From the NCBI RefSeq assembly GCF_008056315.1, contig NZ_VRKQ01000008.1:948957-1012956 (forward strand): 64,000 nt of DNA. The letters are read 5' to 3'. The notes under the pieces were generated by a model. It saw only the letters and a program-made list of their open reading frames with translations, had not been told where the DNA came from and made no database searches. This document shows, piece after piece, positions 35,801-43,960 of the stretch (position 1 is its first letter; each line of letters opens with the position of its first letter). This DNA comes from Seonamhaeicola maritimus. Its GTDB lineage: Bacteria > Bacteroidota > Bacteroidia > Flavobacteriales > Flavobacteriaceae. A program made the translations under genes and the position numbers.

Positions 35801-36988
35801 TTTAAATATACTCAGGCTAAAGGCACTATTACAGTAGGTTATAAGAGTGAGGACAAAGATTTAATAGTTTCAATTTCAGATACAGGAAAGGGCATTGATA
35901 AAGAGGATTTAAATCATATTTTCGAACGTTTTTATCAATCACATAATTTCCAAAGTGTGCATACGACTGGTTCGGGAATTGGGTTGTCTTTTGCTAAGTT
36001 ATTGGTAGAAATGCACTATGGTTATATTAGTGCTGATAGTGAATTAGGCAAAGGCACAACCATTAGTTTAAGAATACCTGTGGTTAAAAAGGAAACTTCT
36101 GAGGATCAGCCAAAAGTTGAAAAAGACATCCTATTTGCAGAAAAAGGTTTTGAGTTTAAGTCTCAATTACTAGAAAAGAATAATCCATCAAATTTAGAAG
36201 TAGATGGTGCTTTTTCTGAAGCTGTTATTTTTTATGCTGAAGACAATTCAGATATGAGGTCCTATGTTGCTAAAGCTCTTTCTAAATTTTTCAAGTTAAA
36301 AACATTTAGTAATGGTCAAGAATGTTTAGATGCAATGGAAGATGAGTGGCCAGATATTGTTATTAGTGATGTACAAATGCCAGAACTTAACGGTATTGAT
36401 TTGTGTAGAACTATTAAATCAGATATTAAGACTAGTCATATTCCGGTTGTGCTGCTTACGGCTCTAACTAATATTGATGATAAAATTCAGGGTATAAAAG
36501 ATGGTGCAGATGCCTATATTACAAAACCTTTTAATGTTCAGCATTTAATTACCAGAACTGAAGCTTTACTGAATAACAGAAAACAATTAAGGGAGCGTTT
36601 TCAAATAGGTATTCCTTTAACTAAGGAGAACAATTTAAATAATAGAAATGATAATGCATTTTTAGAGAAGTTGTATAATTTAATAGAGGAGAATTTAGAC
36701 AATCAAAACCTAGATTTAAATACTTTTGCTAAAGAGTTATATTTAAACAGAACACATTTCTATCAAAAAGTTAAGGCACTTACAAATTTAACACCTTTTG
36801 AAGTTTTAAAGGATTATAGGCTAAAAAAAGCGGCAGATTTTTTAGTACAAAAACAAGTGTCTGTTAATGAAGTATATGCTATGACAGGGTTCAAAAGCAG
36901 AACCCATTTCAGTAAGCTCTTTAAGGAGAAATATGATATAACTCCTGGAAAATATGCAGCGAATAAAATCAAAGAGTTTAACGCCTAA
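32840..36988 (+). CDS. Hybrid two-component system sensor/regulator (HTCS, AraC output)
   Basis: A 1382-residue one-protein signalling system of the polysaccharide-locus type. Signal peptide 1-22. Two periplasmic beta-propellers of repeated units such as GYLWVGTYDGLNRYDGY and NNLWIGTDEGLSVYNY (about 35-690). Y_Y_Y domain ending NNWTEPKELKITITPPFW (about 740-810). Membrane helix about 813-835. Histidine kinase with phospho-acceptor His869 in SNISHELKTPL, ATPase boxes NNILSNAFKYT, DTGKGID and GSGIGLSFA. Receiver domain with phospho-acceptor Asp1177 in VISDVQMPELNG. C-terminal AraC-type helix-turn-helix (about 1270-1380). It would sense an oligosaccharide in the periplasm and activate nearby glycan operons. 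All signature residues look intact. It sits at the centre of the second glycan block. Confidence 0.96.
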   Translation: MIQRGHFLLLIILCCISSLFAQDKTLEYKQNLTISEGLAHNGVTSIHEDSRGYLWVGTYDGLNRYDGYELKNYKNTVGENILVSNRIRTIAEDNFNNLWIGTDEGLSVYNYSTSKFKNIYSNKLSNLVLDGPIVRKILISSNDDLVFCLTEGSGVLIFNKEQEFLERVIPDKDVFGNDILFFSGIELNNENYLFTTSVGLLQFNLQNKKFKQVLNDEINFSNYITNVNDNTLLVTLRGGIAFINYNLNNLKSSFGLRRKCFESNVINSALVDDSSNLWLGTLNDGLIQINNANDLIKGGEYKTSVFKPNSGILRSSCIVSVSNNTCWYGTFNEGIFKFNMNENPFKHYNIEMDYKYAISTNDVAHISPLDEDRVYLGANPILRSNKGGVGLFNTKTGLFEPLPFNISEADKLRAGAIYVDSKKNTWIMIIGKGLYLVRNGSKKMELVQTDDGPDFRRITPRSFAEDDFGNIWIGCMADVYKISLINNEVSKIESLNKNPFFRNDGLSLVRYIYKDPLHDFIWLGADSDGLFRVDLEGNKSVEALKVNRYVNDIDNKLSISSNFVTSIIRLPNEELWVGTEGGGICKVINSDTNPEFISYSEKQGLSNNAVKTILYDDEYNLWIATNVGLNKFDAKELRFRKFGMSDGLPFEDFWFASSTIRNGYFLFSGLDGLCYFKPNTMSNTEPLPRFEFGDIKIFNKSVLPGDSIGNRVLYDKQLRDQDELVLKYNENVFSIQLNSLHFSNPDNHFLKYRLLPTNEEWLEVSSDQQYVYYNGLQPGEYFLEVTASNSLNNWTEPKELKITITPPFWRTNLAYLLYVLLTILLIYAIIKIFLRIQSLNHNIEIEQLEKDQVKEINAAKLKFFSNISHELKTPLTLITGPVNNLLSEFSHRFDVKERLQIIERQSKKISQLINQVHDFQKAEAQALKMNYSRFSFNVFIDEFTKDFQFMAENDNKKFEVKGVDHNIIVSADRDKLEKILNNILSNAFKYTQAKGTITVGYKSEDKDLIVSISDTGKGIDKEDLNHIFERFYQSHNFQSVHTTGSGIGLSFAKLLVEMHYGYISADSELGKGTTISLRIPVVKKETSEDQPKVEKDILFAEKGFEFKSQLLEKNNPSNLEVDGAFSEAVIFYAEDNSDMRSYVAKALSKFFKLKTFSNGQECLDAMEDEWPDIVISDVQMPELNGIDLCRTIKSDIKTSHIPVVLLTALTNIDDKIQGIKDGADAYITKPFNVQHLITRTEALLNNRKQLRERFQIGIPLTKENNLNNRNDNAFLEKLYNLIEENLDNQNLDLNTFAKELYLNRTHFYQKVKALTNLTPFEVLKDYRLKKAADFLVQKQVSVNEVYAMTGFKSRTHFSKLFKEKYDITPGKYAANKIKEFNA

Positions 36989-37025
36989 TTTTTTACGTAT
37001 TAAGACATACTTTTTACCTATAGAT

Positions 37026-37057
37026 ACAAATTTAGTATGTAGGCGAACTAAATTTGT
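37026..37057. repeat. 11-bp perfect inverted repeat after the regulator gene
   Basis: ACAAATTTAGT (37026-37036) and ACTAAATTTGT (37047-37057) pair perfectly around a 10-nt loop. There is no T-tract behind it, and the real terminator follows 100 bp later. It may be an RNA 3'-end structure or a protein site; the function is unknown. Confidence 0.6.
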
Positions 37058-37158
37058 GCTTGATAGTTTTATGTTTTAAAAAGTAGTTTAGCTTTTTAAG
37101 TAATTGTATTTTCAATTCATAAAAATTAGGTTAATAAGTTTAAGTATAGTTTGTAAAG

Positions 37159-37188
37159 AGCGCTACGTTTTGTAGCGCTTTTTTTTTG
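37159..37188 (+). terminator. Rho-independent terminator of the hybrid regulator gene
   Basis: A GC-rich perfect 8-bp stem AGCGCTAC/GTAGCGCT (37159-37166 with 37172-37179) around GTTTT, followed by eight or more T. Confidence 0.9.
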
Positions 37189-37224
37189 ATCTCGTATTCA
37201 AACTAACTTCAATTGACTATTGGC

Positions 37225-37249
37225 TACATTAAATTAATTCACAGCTACA
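37225..37249 (+). promoter_or_regulatory. TACA-N17-TACA direct repeat upstream of DUF5107 gene
   Basis: TACAT at 37225-37229 and TACA at 37246-37249, start to start 21 bp, with the inner ATTAATTC segment. It lies just after the terminator and 248 bp before the ATG at 37498. A second TTTATTAATTC run directly follows the second half-site. Confidence 0.5.
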
Positions 37250-37497
37250 CAGTTTATTAATTCTATAATTATAATTGTATATAGAGTTTAAAGGAATTAA
37301 TGAAAGAAGAAAAACTACTAATTCTTTTTTTTGAAAAACTTGAATGAAAAGCATCCATAATTTTTTATTTAGGATATCATGCTTAAGTATAATAAGTAAT
37401 TTATAATGTGGGTGTTAAAGTTCTTTTTAAAGAGCGGAAATTTTTTTTAAACTTTAAAAAATATAATTCTAAAGCAACATCATAAATCTAACTTATC

Positions 37498-40400
37498 ATG
37501 AAGTTATTTAAAACAGTTTTTACAGTATCAATTTTCATTTTAGGCATCTGTCTACATGCTCAAAACAACTCTGTTCAAGTTAAAGTTTTCAAAGAAAAAA
37601 TCCCCACTTATGATATGGGACCAGATGATAAGAATTCATATTTAAAAGATTTTAAAATTGAGGGACTTTTTTATTTTAGAGATAAAAGGTCTACTTATCC
37701 ATATTCATTTCAAAATGATTATAAACCAACAAAACAGGATGTTGAATATGAAATTGTTCGTTTAGAGAATGATTATATCTATGTAGATATTATTCCTCAA
37801 TTAAGAGGAAGAATACAAGGAGCGGTAGACAAACGTAATGGTTGGGATTTTTTGTACTATAATCATGCTATAAAACCTGCTGAAATTGCCGTTCGTTCTG
37901 CTTGGTTATCTGGTGGGCTGGAATATAATCACCCTGGAGGTCATGGCTATACTCAGATGAACAAAATTTCATATGATATTAAGGATAATATTGATGGAAG
38001 CAAAACAGTTGTTATTGCAGAGGTAGAACCGGTAAGAATGATGAAATGGGAATATGAAATAATTCTACGCCCCGATGCTTTGTTTGTAGAAACCAAAGGG
38101 CGTTTTATTAGTACAGTGCCATATATGGTTCCTTTTGTGTCATCAAATAATGCCGCTATGCATGCTACCGATGAGATGGAGCTAATATTTCCGCAGGAAA
38201 CTTACGCTACTGGTCATGGAATTAGTAATTTAAAGAAGTGGTCTGAGTATTCTAATGATGGCACCGATTGGAATTGGGTTAAAAACATTAAACATGGACT
38301 CTCTGCATTTGCGGATGGAACAGGTATAAATTTGGATTATTGGGGAGTGTATTCACACGAAAAGGATATTGATGCAGGTACTGTGGTTGTAGCAGACCAT
38401 CGTCTGGCACCAGGTAAAAAATATTTCACTTGGGGAAAATCTGATAGCGGACGGCAATGGGATACGTTTTTGAGTGATAAAGATGGGGGCTATGTAGAGT
38501 TGCAACACCAAGCGTTTAATGAAAGAATGAATCATGGTTATGGTGTTTTGGAACCCTTTGAAGTTAAAGAGTTTTCAGTTTTTTGGTACCCCATTAAAAA
38601 CACTCCAGGTTTTACAAAAGCTACTAAGGAAATAGCTGTAAATTTTAAACAACTCGATAATAAAAGTTACCGATTAGATTTGTTGCCAACACTTAATTTA
38701 CCTAATTCTACGGTAACTGTTTTAAAGAATGGAAATCAAGTTCATGAATTAGCTTATGATTTTAAGGTAGGCGAAATTTATAAGAACAAATTAAAGTTAA
38801 CATCATCAGATTCAGATACACTTGAAATTAAAATTATTGACAACAACAAGAAACCCTTTTTTGAGTGGAAAAGTAAAATGAATTCAGAAAAGCCGGTTCA
38901 TCATACCATACCAAAAACATTTGAAAAGAATCTAACCATAGACCAACTTTATACCAAAGCTGTTTCTAATTATTTTGATGCCTATGGTACCGATGCAGAC
39001 GCTTATATTGAAGAAATTTTATCTAGAGATCCTAATGAATCTCGAGCGCTTAGGTTAAAAGGAACCATACAAGTAAAAAGAGGAGAATTTGAAAAAGCAA
39101 CCCAAACGCTAGAAAAGTCATTTGTTACAGGGCATTTTTATGGACGGTCAAGAGCAGATTTCTTGAATGGTTATGCCAATTTACAATTGGGTAATTATGA
39201 TAAAGCACACGAATATTTAGCAAGATCTTCCCGCCATAGAGAAGAAATAGATCATTCATTATTCTATTTAGCTCAGTTGGAAGTTTTAAAAGGTAATTAC
39301 CATGAGGCTTTACGTAGGTTAGAAGAAGTCCCGTTATCATATTTAACACACCCTCATATTTATAATCTTTCAACATATGTTTCACGTAAATTAGGGAAGC
39401 TAAAAAAATCCAAGAGCTACCTTACAAAATCATTTGAAAGAGACCCTCTTAATTTTGTAGGTTATATTGAGGAAATTGAACTTTATGGCGAAAATAAAGA
39501 GCGTATTGATAAAATTAATTTCCTGTTTGATAGAAAAGATAAACTCTTTCTAGGTTCACAAAATTATATTGATACCGCTATATTTTATATTGATTTAAAA
39601 GACTATCAGCAAGCATTAAAAGTTTTAAGAATTGCTGAAGAAAACTATGCTTCAAAAGAATCTACTTACCCGCTTATAAACTATTATTTGGGTTATTGTT
39701 TTATGAAAATAAGTGATAAAAATGAAGCCTTAAAATATTATAAAAAGGCTACCGATACAAATTCCGATTATGTATTTCCATACCGAATTGAGTCAATTGT
39801 AGTATTGGAAAACGTTTTAAAAAATAACCCAAATGATGATATAGCGTTTATGTATTTAGGAGATTTAATGTACCATCTAAGACGCCATAGCGAAGCTATT
39901 AATTTATGGGAGAAGGCCAATGAACTTAATCCAAATAATTCACGAGTCAACCGAAATCTAGCTATTGGGCGTCATGTTGCGAAAATGGACGATTTAGATA
40001 CTACCATTAAGCTCATGGAGGCTTCATTTGTAAAATCCAATAAGAGTTTAAGGACTTTTAGTGAATTGGAGTATTTATATATCAAAAAAGGCGATTACAA
40101 AAAATTGGAAGCACACTATGATACTAATATGGATATATTACATAGAAAGGGAAAATCTGCGTTAAACGCAGCTGATTTTTACACTAAAACTAGCCGTTTT
40201 CTTGATGCTCAAAAGGTATTGAAAAACACATATTTTAGTGCCGCAGAGAGGAATTTAGGTACTCCATATCGCCATGTACGTTATACCGAAGCAGTTTTAG
40301 GACAAGGACAAAAATTGCTCAATGAAGGCAAGTATAACAATGCCATTGAAGAATTAAAGCGAGCTTATCTTTACCCTGATTACCTTCATGAAGCAAAAGT

Positions 40401-40845
40401 GAACCATCCGGTAACAACAAAAACAGATTATTTTGTAGGGTTGGCCTATAAAAAAGATAAACAATCTTCTAAGGCGAAAACCTATTTCAAAAAAGCTATA
40501 AACCAAGAAATGAATCCAGTTTCTGGTGCGGTAGTATTTAGAGCTAGTGCTTTAAAAGAGTTAGGACGTCAAAAAGAGGCAGACAAAATAATTGCTGATT
40601 TAGTTGATAGATTAAAGCATAAAATCAAAACAGAATCTTTAGAAGAGAGTATAGCAAATGAAAGGGCAGGAAGCAGTAATAAAGGAGTAAGTGAGTACGT
40701 ATTGTCATTATGCTATAATTACTTAAATCAAAATGAAACAGCCGAAAAATATAAGGCGTTGGCCGTAGAAAAGAATTATAATGTAGCATATAATGTAATG
40801 CTAGCATCTGCTCATATTAGTCCTAAAAAATATACCTTAGAATAG
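37498..40845 (+). CDS. DUF5107 domain protein with TPR array, exported
   Basis: A 1115-residue protein with a signal peptide (about 1-21, ending CLHAQ). Residues about 50-385 form a DUF5107 domain, which looks like a galactose-mutarotase/beta-sandwich fold: IIPQLRGRIQGAVDKRNGWDFLYYN, SGGLEYNHPGGHGYTQM, MMKWEYEIILRPDALFVETKG. After a short beta stretch (about 390-465), residues about 480-1070 are helical TPR-like repeats (ALRLKGTIQVKRGEFEKATQTLEKS, EALKYYKKATDTNSDYVFPY). Large DUF5107-TPR proteins are common in Bacteroidota glycan loci but I know of no settled activity. The conserved His/Glu cluster (EYNHPGGHG) could be a carbohydrate site. It lies next to the GH150-like gene and has its own TACA element. 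Confidence 0.75.
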   Translation: MKLFKTVFTVSIFILGICLHAQNNSVQVKVFKEKIPTYDMGPDDKNSYLKDFKIEGLFYFRDKRSTYPYSFQNDYKPTKQDVEYEIVRLENDYIYVDIIPQLRGRIQGAVDKRNGWDFLYYNHAIKPAEIAVRSAWLSGGLEYNHPGGHGYTQMNKISYDIKDNIDGSKTVVIAEVEPVRMMKWEYEIILRPDALFVETKGRFISTVPYMVPFVSSNNAAMHATDEMELIFPQETYATGHGISNLKKWSEYSNDGTDWNWVKNIKHGLSAFADGTGINLDYWGVYSHEKDIDAGTVVVADHRLAPGKKYFTWGKSDSGRQWDTFLSDKDGGYVELQHQAFNERMNHGYGVLEPFEVKEFSVFWYPIKNTPGFTKATKEIAVNFKQLDNKSYRLDLLPTLNLPNSTVTVLKNGNQVHELAYDFKVGEIYKNKLKLTSSDSDTLEIKIIDNNKKPFFEWKSKMNSEKPVHHTIPKTFEKNLTIDQLYTKAVSNYFDAYGTDADAYIEEILSRDPNESRALRLKGTIQVKRGEFEKATQTLEKSFVTGHFYGRSRADFLNGYANLQLGNYDKAHEYLARSSRHREEIDHSLFYLAQLEVLKGNYHEALRRLEEVPLSYLTHPHIYNLSTYVSRKLGKLKKSKSYLTKSFERDPLNFVGYIEEIELYGENKERIDKINFLFDRKDKLFLGSQNYIDTAIFYIDLKDYQQALKVLRIAEENYASKESTYPLINYYLGYCFMKISDKNEALKYYKKATDTNSDYVFPYRIESIVVLENVLKNNPNDDIAFMYLGDLMYHLRRHSEAINLWEKANELNPNNSRVNRNLAIGRHVAKMDDLDTTIKLMEASFVKSNKSLRTFSELEYLYIKKGDYKKLEAHYDTNMDILHRKGKSALNAADFYTKTSRFLDAQKVLKNTYFSAAERNLGTPYRHVRYTEAVLGQGQKLLNEGKYNNAIEELKRAYLYPDYLHEAKVNHPVTTKTDYFVGLAYKKDKQSSKAKTYFKKAINQEMNPVSGAVVFRASALKELGRQKEADKIIADLVDRLKHKIKTESLEESIANERAGSSNKGVSEYVLSLCYNYLNQNETAEKYKALAVEKNYNVAYNVMLASAHISPKKYTLE

Positions 40846-40886
40846 TATTGAAAACATTCTATATTTTATTGGAATTTACGGAGTCA

Positions 40887-40911
40887 TACATAATATACAC
40901 CTTAAAGCACA
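40887..40911 (+). promoter_or_regulatory. TACA/CACA direct repeat upstream of GH150-like gene
   Basis: TACAT at 40887-40891 and CACA at 40908-40911, again 21 bp start to start, with inner AT at 40895-40896. It is 71 bp from the ATG at 40983. The second half-site is 3 of 4. Confidence 0.45.
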
Positions 40912-40982
40912 TTCGTTTTTTGAGTATGTTCTTTTTTTACAAATAGATTTTAACGGTAACTCAGCTCTAAGTATTTATATTA

Positions 40983-43847
40983 ATGAAAACAACAACTATT
41001 ATAGTATTTAAATATTCGGTCTTCTTTTTAGCTTTAGGTTTGTCATTTTTTGAAATAACATCAGATATAAATTCCCAATTTGGAGCTTCAACAGAAAAAG
41101 CCAATTCCGGAATTATTAGTATAGAAACAGGGTATACCATTTCAAAAGTTAGAACAGCTAACAATAGTAAAAACTCCTATATAGTTGCCAGTAGCTTTGA
41201 AGGGACGGTATTAGGGATTTCCTATGAAGGGAAAAAACTTTGGGAGAATAAACTGTCAGGTTTTATGAACCATGATATTTGGTGCGCTGATATTACTGCT
41301 GATGGTAAAGACGAAATTTTGGTTGCAAATGCTAATGGAACCATTTATTGTTTGAATTTCAAGGGTGAAACACTTTGGTCATTTAAAAAGAATGACGCAC
41401 CCATGTACGCGGTTCATGCCATTTCAAAAGGAAAAGAATCCTATGTAGTGGCTGGTGGTTTTGACAAAAGTATATACTATTTGTCTACTTCAGGAATAGA
41501 ACTCAAAGAGATAAAATCTAAAACATTCTCAATTGAAAAGCCAAGGAGTATGTTTAAAAAAGATATTCCTGAAAGTAATGTTTGTACCTCAAACTTTATT
41601 CGTTCAGTTAAAAAAGCTGATGGCTCTAAAGTGCTTGTTGTTTTAGGAACAAATAATCATATGAATGTTCCGGGGACTTTATACTTTTTCAATCCCTTTG
41701 AAGATTTACCATTTAAAAAAGTAAAAATTCAAGCAACACCAGAGCTTAAAAAGAAAATTAGAATTCGTCCATTAGGTGATTTTAAAACAGGAGATGTTAA
41801 CGGAGATGGAAACGAAGAAATCATTCTTGGGTCCTCGGCCCATGCTAATGATCTCTTAGTGTCTACCTACGATATGGCAAATGATAACTTTAGCTTTAAC
41901 AGAATAACAAAAGTGAAATTTGGGTATGATATCGCCCATTCGGTTTTAATAAAGGAAAATGATAAAGCCACTTATTTAACAAGAGTTGGAAGTCAAATTC
42001 ATTTATTTACACCAAATTCAACTGAAAAAGATGTTGAGCGTCTAGTTAGTACATACGCTTATAACGATATGTGCAAAGATGAAATTACGGGTAAGGTTAT
42101 TATGGCTAGTGCACAAAGTGGAGGCAGTTGTATTCATATAATAAATACAGAAAGCAAAAATTGGAAAAAAGATTTTAAAGATTTAAAACCAAAGGGAAAG
42201 ATTTCTGAAATTATTGAAAATACAAATTTGGTTAGAAATCAGTTAAAGCATTTCAAAAAGCCATCAAGTCAAAATAAATCGCAACCAGTGTATTTAATGA
42301 CGGAGAAGGTTCCACAAAGTCAACTTGCTCTAAAGAATGAAATTGATAGAAAGTATAAAAACCCTATGTTTTTAAATTCTTTACATATGCGAAATGTAGA
42401 GAAGTTTGACAGGTCGTCATTGGCAATTGAAAAATATAGAAAAACCAGAGATAGAAGAAAGAAATATACCTTATCACAGCAAGAAGCTGTAAATCAAATT
42501 TCAAATGAATATGATGGAGCACCAGGAATTGCCTATTGGGCAGGTCATGGTAACGATCCCTTTATGTTTAGTTTAAGTACTACAAAAAAGGTATTAGATA
42601 AGGCTAACGGAAAGAAAACAGTTTTAATTTACCCAGAGGTAGAAGATCATTCAAAAGAAAATTTAGATTTTTTGGTGAATGACTTAATGTATCCATTGGC
42701 AAAATACTCTCGAAGTAAAAATGCCAATGTGTTCTTACGATCTAAAAATGTATTCTGGTTAGGCTCTAATTATTTAGACTCTTGGTCTCGTTTAATGTCA
42801 GGAGAATTTGCAGATGTATTTGTGCCTTCAATGGAAGAAACCACAGATAAATCTATGGAATTAAGTTTTGCAGGACGTATGGGTATGTGGACAAGCGGAG
42901 CTGTTAACGGATGGGGAACTAGAGCAGTACCAGATAATGTCTCTTTTGATAGATCTAGACAATTAGGCTACCAAAGGCTTCCAAATCATTTTTTACGAAT
43001 GCTCATTTTTCATACTGCCAATGGCGCACAGTTTATTAACAATTTTGCCGTAGATCAAGATTACTTGAGCATATATTGGGAACTTATAGCTAAGGGCGCT
43101 TTATATGTACCTCAACGAAATGAAATTTTAAGTATTTCTCCTGTACATTTAAGCATGAAGGACCCGGACCATCACTACTTGAATGATGGTGCTAATGTAA
43201 AGTGGACAGCATTTTTTGATGAAGAATACGAAAACAATAATCCGTTTGTATTAAGTAGATTAAATGGAACATGGCCAGGGGCACCAGTAACGGAATGGGA
43301 TTTTTCAAGATATGCTGCCGGCGTAAAGGAAAGAAGGTTGAATTTTTTGGCACCCTATGAAAACGGACTTGTTCTTATTACACCACCTCAAAATGGTGTT
43401 TTTGCTAAGAAGAATGTTCCCAGAGGTAAGCTAGCTGATAATTTGCATCCGCTTTATAAAAACATCATGAAAGAATATATAACAGACGGACGAAATTATT
43501 ATTCCTCAGATGGAACTCAGACTTTCAGAGCTAATGAGTATTATAAGGTTATTGAATCTGATTTAAAGGAAAACTCTAAAAAGTTACCTGTTACGGTGTC
43601 TGGTAATGTAGCTTGGGTAGTAGCTCAAACATCTCCAAATAATTTAAGACTAACGCTTATTGAAAATGGTTATATAAATCCAACTAATGCGACCGCAATA
43701 ATTAAATTGAATACAATTAAACCTTTAAAAGTTAGTGATATTTTAAGTGAGGAGGAATTTATATCTGATAGTAACTCTGAAATTAAAATAGATATTCCAT
43801 TGGGAGGATTTAGGTTTATTGACATAGAGTTATCTCAGAAAATGTAA
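40983..43847 (+). CDS. Lambda-carrageenase (GH150)-like beta-propeller protein
   Basis: A 954-residue protein with a hydrophobic N terminus (about 8-26; signal peptide or anchor). Residues about 40-400 are a PQQ/FG-GAP-type beta-propeller: DITADGKDEILVANANGTIYCL, YVVAGGFDKSIYYLS, GDVNGDGNEEIILGSS. A charged linker (about 400-490) leads to a second domain of about 460 residues beginning GAPGIAYWAGHGNDPFMFS, with MWTSGAVNGWGTRAVPDN, PDHHYLNDGANVKW and RLNGTWPGAPVTEWDFSRY. This size and order (propeller plus a large unique C-terminal domain) match the GH150 lambda-carrageenases I know, and the nearby GH110-like and GH27 genes fit a sulfated galactan. I identify it by architecture and neighbours rather than by a remembered catalytic motif, so the enzyme call stays provisional. 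Confidence 0.55.
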   Translation: MKTTTIIVFKYSVFFLALGLSFFEITSDINSQFGASTEKANSGIISIETGYTISKVRTANNSKNSYIVASSFEGTVLGISYEGKKLWENKLSGFMNHDIWCADITADGKDEILVANANGTIYCLNFKGETLWSFKKNDAPMYAVHAISKGKESYVVAGGFDKSIYYLSTSGIELKEIKSKTFSIEKPRSMFKKDIPESNVCTSNFIRSVKKADGSKVLVVLGTNNHMNVPGTLYFFNPFEDLPFKKVKIQATPELKKKIRIRPLGDFKTGDVNGDGNEEIILGSSAHANDLLVSTYDMANDNFSFNRITKVKFGYDIAHSVLIKENDKATYLTRVGSQIHLFTPNSTEKDVERLVSTYAYNDMCKDEITGKVIMASAQSGGSCIHIINTESKNWKKDFKDLKPKGKISEIIENTNLVRNQLKHFKKPSSQNKSQPVYLMTEKVPQSQLALKNEIDRKYKNPMFLNSLHMRNVEKFDRSSLAIEKYRKTRDRRKKYTLSQQEAVNQISNEYDGAPGIAYWAGHGNDPFMFSLSTTKKVLDKANGKKTVLIYPEVEDHSKENLDFLVNDLMYPLAKYSRSKNANVFLRSKNVFWLGSNYLDSWSRLMSGEFADVFVPSMEETTDKSMELSFAGRMGMWTSGAVNGWGTRAVPDNVSFDRSRQLGYQRLPNHFLRMLIFHTANGAQFINNFAVDQDYLSIYWELIAKGALYVPQRNEILSISPVHLSMKDPDHHYLNDGANVKWTAFFDEEYENNNPFVLSRLNGTWPGAPVTEWDFSRYAAGVKERRLNFLAPYENGLVLITPPQNGVFAKKNVPRGKLADNLHPLYKNIMKEYITDGRNYYSSDGTQTFRANEYYKVIESDLKENSKKLPVTVSGNVAWVVAQTSPNNLRLTLIENGYINPTNATAIIKLNTIKPLKVSDILSEEEFISDSNSEIKIDIPLGGFRFIDIELSQKM

Positions 43848-43880
43848 TTAATCAATTTTTAATGGTTATTTATTAGTGAA

Positions 43881-43905
43881 TACATTTTATGTATTTGGAA
43901 ATACA
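43881..43905 (+). promoter_or_regulatory. TACA-N17-TACA direct repeat upstream of T9SS cargo gene
   Basis: TACAT at 43881-43885 and TACA at 43902-43905, 21 bp start to start. The first part also reads as a palindrome, AATACAT-TTT-ATGTATT. It ends 55 bp before the ATG at 43961. This is one of the four best copies. Confidence 0.55.
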
Positions 43906-43960
43906 AAAAAGCTGTTTAACCCATTTAGTTTTACCGGACTAACTATAAAACAATAATATT

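Larger units (their letters stand above)
36989..37497. other. Intergenic region, regulator to DUF5107 gene
   Basis: 509 bases without a supported gene. In order it holds an 11-bp perfect inverted repeat (37026-37057), the regulator's terminator (37159-37188) and a TACA repeat element (37225-37249). About 250 AT-rich bases then lead to the next gene, in which I see no open frame or clear promoter. The long leader after the TACA element could hold a 5' UTR. Confidence 0.55.
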
